Below are positions 52,462 to 61,773 of a stretch of DNA of 64,000 bases, piece after piece. The notes under the pieces were generated by a model. The model had not been told where the DNA came from, made no database searches, and worked only from the letters and a program-made list of their open reading frames with translations. Position 1 is the stretch's first letter; each line of letters opens with the position of its first letter. Source of the DNA: Nitzschia sp. pyKryTriq1 (lineage: Eukaryota > Bacillariophyta > Bacillariophyceae > Bacillariales > Bacillariaceae); the NCBI GenBank assembly GCA_956465555.1, contig OY101117.1, positions 3,038,001-3,102,000 on the forward strand, read 5' to 3'. The position numbers and the translations under genes were made by a program.

Positions 52462-54603
52462 ATGGGCCGCTCACAAGTGCTTTATAATCGCACCAAAGGC
52501 CGATACCGCAACCGCAACAACGCCGCTGGACGAGGCAACGACAACAACAACAACAATGAACGACCCGACGTTGCTGCCACTGCCGTGCCACCGGGCCGAG
52601 GAGGAAAGAGTGCACAGGCATCGCAAGTTCCTGCTCCCCCACCACAACCGACACCACCTCCAACAGCAACTGCAAGATCCTCCCGTCGCCCCAAAATTGA
52701 TGAGAGCATTTTGTTGGCCGATCCACCCACGACATTTCAGTATCATTCTAGTAAACATCATCATCATCATCATCATCATCATCTTGCAGAGCAGGAGGAA
52801 GATCTCATGTTTGCATCAGGAGCATCAGAAACAGGAGGAGGAGTAATTGATATTGCTAGCATGGCGGCGACCTTGACTTCTTCCCTGTCACTATCGCAAC
52901 GACTCCGAATTCCTTCTCATGTGGCACATCAACTACTACATCCTCAGAACATGCTGGACGTCGTCGTGGCCCCAAAGCAGCACCACCAGTCCTCTAACAA
53001 CAGTAGAAATTATACTCGTAAAGAAGAAGAAGGAGCTAGTGGTGAGGAGGAGGATAGCGGGGATGAAGGAAATGGGGAAACAATGGCACAGGACGATGCT
53101 AGCTATTCGGTCGCTCATAATACACGGATACGCGTCGGTGTGGATGGTCAAGTCGAGGCTCGTCCCCAACCAGGTCTCTACAATCCTCTACCGGTAGTAG
53201 CGGTTCTAGAGTCGTCATCGAACTCGTCATATAGAGAGGATGGAAAACATGATGACGATGAGGATGGCCAGGAGGAGGAGGAGGAGGAAATGACGACAGG
53301 AGGAGGGACCTCATCTTCTACTCGAAATAGAAAGCCACAGTCGCCCAATACAAACAATAGTAATGGTCGACACAACAAAACTGGTGGAGGAAGCATCCTG
53401 CCGACATTTGAGGAGGGGGAGGAGGAGGAAGAATCGGTGGAACCTTCGACTCGATATATTCGGCGTGCCGGTGGTTATGATGATGATGATGACGATGATG
53501 ACGACGATGATGATGACGTCCGCAACCTGAGTGAAGATCGATATCTTGCCCTGGCGGATTCCAAAGAGGACGAGGACTACGAGGATGGACAAACATCCTC
53601 CAAGGGGCAACCTCTTCCATCCACTACTTCGGTGACGACGTACGATGAGAGTGGAGCCTCATCTCTTCCTCCACAGCCATCAACGCCAGGAACATCCTCA
53701 GCCTCGGCCTCCACCATCAAAGACAACCCAGCAAATACACTTCAGCGGCACCATCAGCAACAGCCAACAGCCACTGCAGCCACTACCAAACTACCCTCGA
53801 ACATTGATTCCAGGGACAACAACCGATACACGTCTACGGCAGAGCTCACACCCAAACATGCTAATGAAACAAGGCAGCAGCAGCAAGTCGCCACGGTGCC
53901 CTCTGCCTCCTCTACTACTGCCGGAGGCGAAAGTTTGGAAGGATGGCTGGATCAAGCCATGGTGGTGGAACCAGTCAAAAGTATAACTACACAGCAGAAG
54001 AAGCACCTACCTGTCTACCACATACCAGTCGACCCGGTCATGATAGTAGGAAGTCAGGACGATGGTGATGACGATGATTACTCGAATCTGACCGACTTGC
54101 TGCCAGTGCAGGATGATGGTAGTAGTAGTATGAGCACTCTGACCATGACGAAACGACTCGGTGGCCGTTCTTCCGGCGATCCATCGTTTATGGCAGTACA
54201 TGTACGACCCTTACTAGACGAAGACGACAACGACGATGACGAAGAAACGGACAATAATGATGATCTCATCTATCGATCCCTCCGTGGTATTAGTAGCAGT
54301 GGAAGCAGCAGTGAGGGTGCAGGGAGCACTACCATGAATAGTCGAGGGCGGATGCATGAAGACGATGGGTCCATACAACCACAAACGACTCGGACGACGA
54401 AACAACAACAGCCACAAATACAAAGAAGAATGCAGCAACCACAGCATCACCATTCTAGTACTTCTGCAAAACAACAACCGAAACAACAAAAGTCACGACA
54501 GTCCTCGAATACTACCAAGAAGAAGCATAGTGGACCATCCTCTGGAGGTGCTGCCGCCGGTGGAGAGGACTTGGATGCGTGGTTGGACAGTGTTATTTCC
54601 TAA
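52462..54603 (+). CDS. AVEN: Aven-like protein with long low-complexity insertions
   Basis: Single-exon frame of 713 residues. The N-terminus is an Arg/Gly-rich tract (NRTKGRYRNRNNAAGRGN). Then comes a short helix with DIASMAATLTSSLSLSQRLR and IPSHVAHQLL. The protein ends exactly with GGEDLDAWLDSVIS and has a second such motif inside (GGESLEGWLDQAMV, about residue 495). Animal Aven has the same order: an RG-rich N-terminus, a short LxxLPLxLRLxVAxEL helix and a terminal EELEDWLDSMIS. Animal Aven is a cell-death and DNA-damage-response regulator and an RNA-binding translation factor. Everything else is Ser/Asp/Gln/His/Asn-rich, with His (CAT), Asp (GAT) and Glu runs. The role in an alga is unknown; the match is by eye and rests mainly on the ends. 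Confidence 0.55.
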   Translation: MGRSQVLYNRTKGRYRNRNNAAGRGNDNNNNNERPDVAATAVPPGRGGKSAQASQVPAPPPQPTPPPTATARSSRRPKIDESILLADPPTTFQYHSSKHHHHHHHHHLAEQEEDLMFASGASETGGGVIDIASMAATLTSSLSLSQRLRIPSHVAHQLLHPQNMLDVVVAPKQHHQSSNNSRNYTRKEEEGASGEEEDSGDEGNGETMAQDDASYSVAHNTRIRVGVDGQVEARPQPGLYNPLPVVAVLESSSNSSYREDGKHDDDEDGQEEEEEEMTTGGGTSSSTRNRKPQSPNTNNSNGRHNKTGGGSILPTFEEGEEEEESVEPSTRYIRRAGGYDDDDDDDDDDDDDVRNLSEDRYLALADSKEDEDYEDGQTSSKGQPLPSTTSVTTYDESGASSLPPQPSTPGTSSASASTIKDNPANTLQRHHQQQPTATAATTKLPSNIDSRDNNRYTSTAELTPKHANETRQQQQVATVPSASSTTAGGESLEGWLDQAMVVEPVKSITTQQKKHLPVYHIPVDPVMIVGSQDDGDDDDYSNLTDLLPVQDDGSSSMSTLTMTKRLGGRSSGDPSFMAVHVRPLLDEDDNDDDEETDNNDDLIYRSLRGISSSGSSSEGAGSTTMNSRGRMHEDDGSIQPQTTRTTKQQQPQIQRRMQQPQHHHSSTSAKQQPKQQKSRQSSNTTKKKHSGPSSGGAAAGGEDLDAWLDSVIS
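52757..52786 (+). repeat. CAT codon repeat encoding polyhistidine
   Basis: An uninterrupted run of CAT codons inside the Aven-like gene gives nine to ten His in a row. It is a trinucleotide microsatellite in a coding region. Confidence 0.9.
53478..53519 (+). repeat. GAT/GAC codon repeat encoding polyaspartate
   Basis: A run of GAT and GAC codons inside the Aven-like gene encodes about 12-13 Asp in a row. Confidence 0.85.
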
Positions 54604-55156
54604 ATCAAGAAGAAACTAGAGTAGGCTACAGTTTTTTCATGATAATACTGCGTTCAAATGTGCATACATTTGATCTCATGTCCTCCGCTGGTGGTAGCAG
54701 CACTAGCTTGCACGAGAGGAGGAGGAGCGAGTATGGATACGGCAGACAATGAAGAGGGACCACCAGCACTACAGCAGTAGTACTTCCTACCACTATGTCA
54801 TGACCCCAATGATGATTCTTCATCATTCCTCTACTACTTGCTCCTTGTCCTTGCCAACCGCAGCGTCGTCACTTCACCTCTAGACTACTGTAAGAGGAGT
54901 TCTTCGTCGTCCTTGTACTAGCTAGCACATCGAATACCGGTAGGACCACCTGCCCCACTACTACTACATGTCGCAGTCTCAATAGTTGCATTCGCCCGTA
55001 CTCGTACTCGTACCGACCAGCGAAGACTTGTGATATTTGTTTCCTCCATGGTTTTGGGGTAACAAACATCAAGATGATGTTTCAACTACGACGTAGGAAA
55101 ACGACGTACAGGTCGAAGTAATTTTAGTCGTATTTGTCGAAATTGGGTTGACTATC

Positions 55157-55262
55157 ACGATCATAAAAGATCTCTCACGAACTAGTACAGTACGAGTACA
55201 GTACTCCAGACCTTAACGATCATTAAAGATCTCTCACGAACTCGTACAGTACTCCAGACCTT
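55157..55262. repeat. Two-copy repeat of about 50 bp with GTAC motifs
   Basis: Copies at about 55157-55214 and 55216-55262 share CGATCAT, AAAGATCTCTCACGAACT, TACAGTACTCCAGACC in that order. The first copy has an extra GTACGAGTACA piece. The end of copy 2 runs directly into the 420-bp tandem unit. Confidence 0.8.
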
Positions 55263-56102
55263 TAACAGGGTCCTGTTTTAATACAAGTAGATGTAGGTAC
55301 ATCTGCATAGTTATCGCGTTTCTGGGCGTTGAATTCAACATGTCAATGTGAGCCCTTTGTCATGGCACGGGGAGTCGGATTCGCCAAGAAGATCCCACAG
55401 GACAGCCGAAAATAGTTCTTTCGAGACACTCATTGGCTTGATTTTGGTACCTTTTTCAACAAATGCGTTCTAAGATGTATGATTAGCTGAAATGTTCAAT
55501 AAGGTAGAAAAAGTATTCACTAGAGATGAAGTGGATGCTATGATTCTATCACACAGTCGTCGTTGGGAGTTTGTTGTCATTGTCGTGATGGCGATCGCGG
55601 AAGAAATTCTTTCAAAATGATGGCGCGGCAGGACTCGTGTTCGTGATTGGGGTGTTTGTGCCGGCGCCACGTGGACCTACTTTAACAGGGTCCTGTTTTA
55701 ATACAAGTAGATGTAGGTACATCTGCATAGTTATCGCGTTTCTGGGCGTTGAATTCAACATGTCAATGTGAGCCCTTTGTCATGGCACGGGGAGTCGGAT
55801 TCGCCAAGAAGATCCCACAGGACAGCCGAAAATAGTTCTTTCGAGACACTCACATTGGCTTGATTTTGGTACCTTTTTCAACAAATGCGTTCTAAGATGT
55901 ATGATTAGCTGAAATGTTCAATAAGGTAGAAAAAGTATTCACTAGAGATGAAGTGGATGCTATGATTCTATCACACAGTCGTCGTTGGGAGTTTGTTGTC
56001 ATTGTCGTGATGGCGATCGCGGAAGAAATTCTTTCAAAATGATGGCGCGGCAGGACTCGTGTTCGTGATTCGGGTGTTTGTGCCGGCGCCACGTGGACCT
56101 AC
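55261..56102. repeat. Near-perfect tandem duplication of a 420-bp unit
   Basis: Unit 1 is 55261-55680 and unit 2 is 55681-56102. I find only two differences: a CA insertion in unit 2 (near 55852) and one G/C change near the end (56071), so identity is about 99.5%. Each unit starts with an inverted repeat (AACAGG..CCTGTT) and a second one (AGATGTA..TACATCT). Each carries a 66-residue frame on the minus strand without a known domain. The duplication must be very young, or it is held identical by gene conversion, or it is an assembly artefact. Confidence 0.92.
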
Positions 56103-57231
56103 TGCAGTTTTCTTTCGCGCGCACTCAGAACTCATCTACCGGTACCGCGGTGGTACTCGTACTGTGTACCGGTAGGTACGTCACGATACCGTTAGTGCAG
56201 TGGTGGGTGCGTCCACATACATTCCGCATACACACTACGTACCAGGTGTACCGGTACAGTACAAGCACTACCAACCGATCCTTTTTTGGAACACTCGAGA
56301 CGACTCGAGGCCTATTTCTTTCAAAATTCCGATCGATTTGACGGAAGCAGGAAGAAGCCAGAACAGAACTCAGAACTCTCTCCTTTTTTTATCAACGCCA
56401 CCCGATATTTAATAATTTCGATGACGATTGGAACGGCTATTTATGCTACTGTCGTGATATTTCGAATTATTATCCTTCAACCTTCTCCTCGCTCATCTTG
56501 CTTGTCTTTCGATCATATATACAACCTCGGTCACGCACGGGTTTCGAATTCATGTATTGTTAAATGAACGATGGAGGCAAAGAACAGCCAAGAATTTGAT
56601 GTGCCTTGCGAATTCTACCCTCTACTGTACGAGTACTCGGGTACCAGCTACTCTACAGTATTATTGTACCGAACCGTACGAGTAGTCTACCCTGAGTCTA
56701 CCCGCTACTATGAGTGCACAAGAAAGTTCTTCGCTTCACGATCTGGAAAGTCTCAATCGAGCGTTAGAACTTTGCCTGAGACTACAAAACTCCCAAGAAA
56801 AACTACGAAGATCTCTTCCAGGTCATCTGAAATTTCAAAACGAGCTCCTTCTGGGAGATGGGCTTAGGGAATGGTGGATCCCACATGGTTTACACTTATG
56901 GAATCGAAACGTCGAAGAGTTCCGGATATCCTCATTCCACATCACCCCCAGTTGAAGAACTCTCCTCAAAAGCCATTTACTCTACGTGTGACAAAACACA
57001 GCGTTGTGCTTTGGCTTGCTCTACAGTAGGACAAGTACAGTAGCCGTAGCTTGTTGTTGGCCACGTACATTGTTTACCTACTATTTTCAAGTCGTCTCTT
57101 CGTCTTTTCGCTCATATTTTATCATCACTCATCCTTTGGTGTTGTGTGTCTTCGGACGAAAGGAAAACCATTCTTTCCTCTCATTATTTCTTTGAACGAT
57201 TGCGCTGCAAGTCCAAGAACTAATTATTACA

Positions 57232-58357
57232 ATGGTTCCAGAGTTTCCAACTTCCCACGCGTTTGGGCGCCCCCCATCCAAAGGACGGAAGCCGCTTGTT
57301 GATAAGAGTGACTCCACTCTTCCGTTTCCTTTCAAGTTGCACCAACTCCTCGAAGAGGCAGATGAGTATGGTACTGATCACATCATATCTTGGTTACCAA
57401 GCGGCGAGGCGTTCAAGGTACGTGATAAAAATGTTACTTCAGCTAGGATGATGATTTTCGTTTGGTTCTCTAACAGAAAATGATTCGTTCTTCCGTTTCC
57501 GACAATCAAACAAACAGATTCACGATCCCAAAGTATTTGAGACCTCGGTGATGACCATGTATTTCAAACAAAGCAAGCTCAAGTCGTTCACTCGGCAACT
57601 TTACATATATGGCTTTACCAAGATCTCCAAGGGCCGAAATATGGGAGGGTTCTTCCACCCTGACTTCCGGAGAGAAGATCAAAAGGCTTGCATGACTTTG
57701 TCCCGAAGAGAAAACAAGGAGGATAGACGTGTTAAAAAGAACAGGCCAAAGATGCTCGAAGATCTTCAAAGAAGTTTGGCTAAAGGCCGTACTTCCAGCT
57801 TCGCTCTCCCAGTGAAGAAAAATGGCCTGGAGCTTGGAACAGTGCCCGCAGTAAGAAACACAACGATTCCGCAATCCCTTCTTGCTAGTTTCCCCACATC
57901 AATCCCTCGGGGAGCAACTGTTGAGAACAAAGAAGAGCGCGCCAAGAAGAACGCTTTGACCTTGTTTGATCAAACCTTCGGTGATGATCTGGATATGGAT
58001 GACTTCCTCGGGGGGACCACTTCACTCGGACCCATTTCAGCCATGGAGACCAAGGCCCTCCCAGCACCCCCTTGCGCGTTGCCTTTGGATTTTCAAAAGC
58101 AATCACTCCCCCGGTCTATATTTCAAGGCTTCCCCGACCTACAGAAGAGCACATCAGTGCTCTCTTATGGGGTACCTCAGCAGCAGCAGGAAGTAACCAC
58201 CCCTGCTAGCGATGTGTTTTACATGGAGCCCCGATCCATCGAGGAAATGTTGGATGCGTTTGTGGAAGAAGATGATATGATCCCCTTCGCCGCAAACTCT
58301 TTCTTTGGCGCCGAACACTTTACTGAGAACCATAATTTCATGATGATGGAAACCTAG
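57232..58357 (+). CDS. Heat-shock-factor-type transcription factor
   Basis: Two exons: 57232-57417 and 57518-58357, joined over a 100-bp GT-AG intron. The product is 341 residues. The HSF DNA-binding domain (about residues 30-130) reads FPFKLHQLLEEADEYG, IISWLPSGEAFKV, then after the junction IHDPKVFETSVMTMYFKQS, KLKSFTRQLYIYGFTK and GGFFHPDFRRE. The intron lies inside the domain, a common place in HSF genes. The usual hydrophobic heptad repeat that drives trimer formation is not clear. The C-terminus has an acidic/aromatic stretch (EEMLDAFVEEDDMIPF) that could activate transcription. Diatoms carry a large HSF family; which stress or target this one serves cannot be said. It would bind nGAAn-type sites in the nucleus. 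Confidence 0.93.
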
Positions 58358-58566
58358 TAATAATCCAGATCAGAACTCAGGACGAGTCGTGCTTGCACAC
58401 AATCAGTGATGACTCGGGGCCGCGAATCATCATCTTCCTCGAATGAATGCTCCTCAAACAGGCATGTACTATCTTTCGATAATACTCCCATGTTGTATGA
58501 ATAACTATATAAATAATGTATCATTCCAATATCTTTTCATTATCTATTATATGGAAGTCTTTTAGT
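58358..58566. other. Convergent AT-rich gap
   Basis: About 200 bp of AT-rich DNA between the HSF and SEC14-like stops, with several AATAAT-like stretches compatible with 3' ends of both transcripts. Confidence 0.45.
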
Positions 58567-59814
58567 CTATTCTAGCTGTAACGCATATCTGTCAGACATC
58601 GTTGTCTTGTACAAAGGAGGTGCATCTTGTTGCTTTCTCAGTGTCGCCGGGTAAAAGTCAAAGCATGCATCACCGGAACAACTTTTCATGGATACCTTCG
58701 CAACGGTTCCTTTGCTGAACATGGGGGAAATCAACTTCCAGGCCAAGGAGAACACCTTCGATGGTCGGAGGAGGGTGATACTCTGGGCTGTTTCAGGGTA
58801 GTGGGATTGCGTCATGTGGATCCACGGCTTGAGAATATGCGATACAAACGTGGGAGAGAACTGCGATAGACTCATTCCATTCAAGTCGCAAGTCTCCTCT
58901 ACAAAAACCATTTGCTTTGTTCGCAAGCTCTCCTGATAGAGATGCAAGTGGAGAGCTTCCAGTAGGTAGGTCCAGTACGCAAAGAATGCCCGTATTGAAA
59001 GTTTCTTTTGAAGAATGAGTTTCGAAATGCCCTGAGTATCCCATTGGCCCAATCGTAGTACGACTGGCATCAGACCATTGTAGCTTTTTATAGGTTTGAT
59101 GTCACATGGTAAGTAGTCGTTAACAACTTTCCAATCTTCGGGTGGCCGGAAAGCATCGTTGTCTCCAGCGCGTAACCGTTCGTCAATCAGCAACCGAATT
59201 TCGTCTACCCGGTTTTCATCTCGCCATTGCAGGAACTCCCGATATTGCACTGCAGCAGTCACGGGGTCTTGAATCTTGTCCTTGCGCAAGAAGCGCAGCA
59301 GTCGAAGATCACCATAGACATCTGGGAATGCTTCTACGACTTTGACAGTCTGTCCATTTTGCCTGGTGATTGTCTTCATTTGTAGCTTTTGTAGATCCCT
59401 TTCCAGGACTATTTTCATTGCCGCCAAGTGTCGCTCTTCGTTCGCGTCTTTGCAAGCCCACGAAGGAAGATTCATGTGCGATTGAGTTTTCTGGACCCCC
59501 CAAGGGTCCACGTCCACCATACTTAATATCGAGGACGGCGGTATTGCTGAGAGAGGAGTCGTTTGCTTGCTGCTTGTCTTTCGGAGTGAGCGTAGCTTCC
59601 GAGCCCTTCTGTTCCTTTGCTGTTGCGTGAAACCTCGAGTTATCGGAGAAACTATCGATCTTGCTCCCACCGACGACTCAGGAACTGCAACTGCAGTTGG
59701 AAGAAGTGCTTCCGGGCCGATGGGACGCCGCGTGTTTGTAGCCGTCTCTACTAGTTGCAAACCGACAGCTAGCAAAGGAAACCAGCATAAAAGGAGGAAT
59801 AATATTGACATCAT
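58567..59814 (-). CDS. SEC14/CRAL-TRIO lipid-binding domain protein
   Basis: Frame of 415 residues from the ATG at 59814. The start (MMSILFLLLCWFPLLAVGL) is a signal peptide or anchor. After a basic, Ser/Arg-rich spacer (about 60-110), the CRAL-TRIO N-lobe helices appear (LLRFLRKDKIQDPVTAAVQ, YREFLQWRDEN), then the lipid-binding lobe: LMPVVLRLGQWDTQG, QMVFVEETCDLNGMSLSQF, and THSHYPE-like HMTQSHYPETAQSI followed by VFSLAWKLISPMF. SEC14 proteins exchange phosphatidylinositol, phosphatidylcholine or other hydrophobic ligands between membranes. A signal-like N-terminus is unusual for the cytosolic members and suggests an ER or plastid-envelope location. The ligand is unknown. Confidence 0.88.
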   Translation of the reverse strand: MMSILFLLLCWFPLLAVGLQLVETATNTRRPIGPEALLPTAVAVPESSVGARSIVSPITRGFTQQQRNRRARKLRSLRKTSSKQTTPLSAIPPSSILSMVDVDPWGVQKTQSHMNLPSWACKDANEERHLAAMKIVLERDLQKLQMKTITRQNGQTVKVVEAFPDVYGDLRLLRFLRKDKIQDPVTAAVQYREFLQWRDENRVDEIRLLIDERLRAGDNDAFRPPEDWKVVNDYLPCDIKPIKSYNGLMPVVLRLGQWDTQGISKLILQKKLSIRAFFAYWTYLLEALHLHLYQESLRTKQMVFVEETCDLNGMSLSQFSPTFVSHILKPWIHMTQSHYPETAQSITLLRPSKVFSLAWKLISPMFSKGTVAKVSMKSCSGDACFDFYPATLRKQQDAPPLYKTTMSDRYALQLE

Positions 59815-60569
59815 GTTTTCTTGTTTTATTGTTATCGTAAATTTGTTTTGTGACATGAAGCATCATCGACGTTCATGTGTTCCTGTCTTATGCTGGAAGC
59901 TGTTCTTGTTGTTCTTGTTGTTTACACGAAGAACGAAGAACAAGAGATCGGCGGTTTCGTGTGATTGCTTTGTTCCGGATGAGGCTCGTCGTCGTCGAGG
60001 TCGGAGAGGGAGGGTGAGCGAGCGAGCCAGGCAAGATGCCGATGACACGTCACTTCAAATGTGACACTTTTCGATCACAATGAACACGACGAACGGCGAA
60101 GAACAACAACAAGCGTTTCGCTTTTGGCGCTATCATAGGCCCTAGAGGTATCATTGAAGTTGGAGTTCGTGAATGCGTTCACGACCGCGTCAAGCGTCAC
60201 ACTCCCTGATTGTCGGCCAGACGTCCACGTCACTTTTGAAAAAGTGGCAAGCTGGCTCATCGAGAGCGAGGAGAAAGAACGCTTTGCTTTGTTGCTTGTT
60301 GCATGTAGCAAGGAAAAATGAATGACCATGGTGGCTATGAGTACTGGCACTGTACCAGGTATCATACGTATGGTGACCCACAACCCGCCAACAGTTGTAC
60401 AGTATTCATACTCCGTATTACTTTTACCCCGCGCTTGGGTTGACGAATAATAACTGCTGTGCCCGCCCGTTCGCTGCAAAGTATTGCTCATCACACACGT
60501 TGGCGCCCTTGGCCAGAAATTGGACCACCCCCGCCGTTCTCGAGCTTTGTTTTCAAGCAATTTTCAAAA
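59815..60569. other. Divergent intergenic region, no gene seen
   Basis: About 755 bp between divergent genes. It has a CTTGTT-repeat patch near 59905-59920 and scattered GTAC motifs near 60340-60420. No gene is supported. Confidence 0.5.
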
Positions 60570-61537
60570 ATGAGAAGTCGAAACAAGACCTTGGTCGTTT
60601 TTGCCTCGTTTGGGGCAGTAGTAGTAGCATTCGCGTTCACGCCCACTATTCCATTATCTCGAAGGTCCACTTTATGCTCGATAAATGGATTTTTCTCGAA
60701 GACTCGCCTCTACGAATCTGTCGAGAAAGAATCGGGGCAACTATCCGAGATTACTAGTAATAATGCCACCGTTGTGGCTGTTCAAGAAGCATATACCAAT
60801 GCCAAGATTACGACCATGAAACTGGAGGAACATAGGCCCTTGGGGTGTACCGTCGAAGAGAGTGTGGATACCATAAATGATCCTTCAGTTGTGTTTATCA
60901 GCAAGATCGTCGAAGGGGGGCATGCTGAGAAAGCTGGATTGGAAGTGGGCGATGTGCTAATTGGCGTGTCGGGATTCTTTGGAGACATGACGCCAGTATG
61001 GCAATCGGGCGTGGAAATGATGTAAGTTGGAGAAAGGAGGCTGCTGCTTGCTCCTCGTATCTCAGGTCTCATGGCTGTTTTTGATCACACTAAACCTTGT
61101 TCGTCTTCAGCAAAATCTTGGTGGCAGCAGTGGCGGACGAGGTGCCGCTGATGTTACAAATTGCTCGGGGAACAGGTGTTATGGAGCGACACGAGGCATC
61201 CATTGTAGATTTATGTCAAACACCAGGCGCTAGCGATAAGCAAGTGGAAGACTGCGTGGTCGAATTCTTGGCATCTGGCTATGACACTTCCGTGAGTGAG
61301 GAGGAGGAGAATGGCGAGGAATGCAGCCTAGAGGACGATGAGGCGGATTGCATGATTGACAGCATGCTTAATTTGTGGGCGGATGAACTTCCGCCACCTC
61401 CAACGACATCGGGTATCACCGATACTAGTGGTGAAAATGCACAGTCAAAACCAAAACCTTGGAGCTCGCGGTCGTCCCCATCCGGTACCTTTGTTCGCGA
61501 TCCCGTGACGGGAGAAATGCGAAACATCGACGCGTAA
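60570..61537 (+). CDS. Plastid-type PDZ-domain protein
   Basis: Two exons: 60570-61021 and 61111-61537, joined over an 89-bp GT-AG intron. The product is 292 residues. The N-terminus is a signal-like hydrophobic stretch ending VVVAFAFTPT, again an ASAF-type plastid-import site. A PDZ-like domain follows (about 85-175): VVFISKIVEGGHAEKAGLEV, GDVLIGVSG, and VADEVPLMLQIARG after the junction. The C-terminal half has a CVVEFLASGYDTS helix, a Glu/Asp-rich bend, and a Pro/Ser-rich tail that ends TFVRDPVTGEMRNIDA. PDZ proteins in plastids are often attached to proteases (Deg, Ctp), but no protease domain is present here. It may be a scaffold of the stroma or thylakoid; that is inference. Confidence 0.82.
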
Positions 61538-61773
61538 CGAGTACGCGCCGAAACACCATCGGGTACTTGCTACCTTTTTGCAAATTGAAGCACTCTGGCG
61601 TTGAGAAGTGGTCTTTTGGCTATTAGTAGCTCAAGCAGAAGTCGCATCTGCTAGTGTAGCCCGGTGTCATCTTCGTCATCTCGCGGTATGAAGAGCTGTT
61701 GCTGCTGGTGCTGGTCTACTCGTATATGGGGTGGGGTACGGACAGAGATAGTACAGGTAATTTTTATTCACAG

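Larger units (their letters stand above)
54604..57231. other. Gene-poor region with tandem duplications and GTAC clusters
   Basis: About 2.6 kb. It holds a short tandem repeat (55157-55262), a 420-bp tandem duplication (55261-56102) and GTAC clusters at about 56130-56270 and 56625-56700. An 81-residue frame at 56710-56955 begins with a helix-like stretch, but its second half is unconvincing. I see no supported gene. Confidence 0.55.

Noticed and set aside
56710-56955. An 81-residue frame with a helix-like N-terminus
   Set aside because: Its second half is not protein-like, and it lies in a repeat-rich gap upstream of the HSF gene; a first exon of an unknown gene cannot be excluded.
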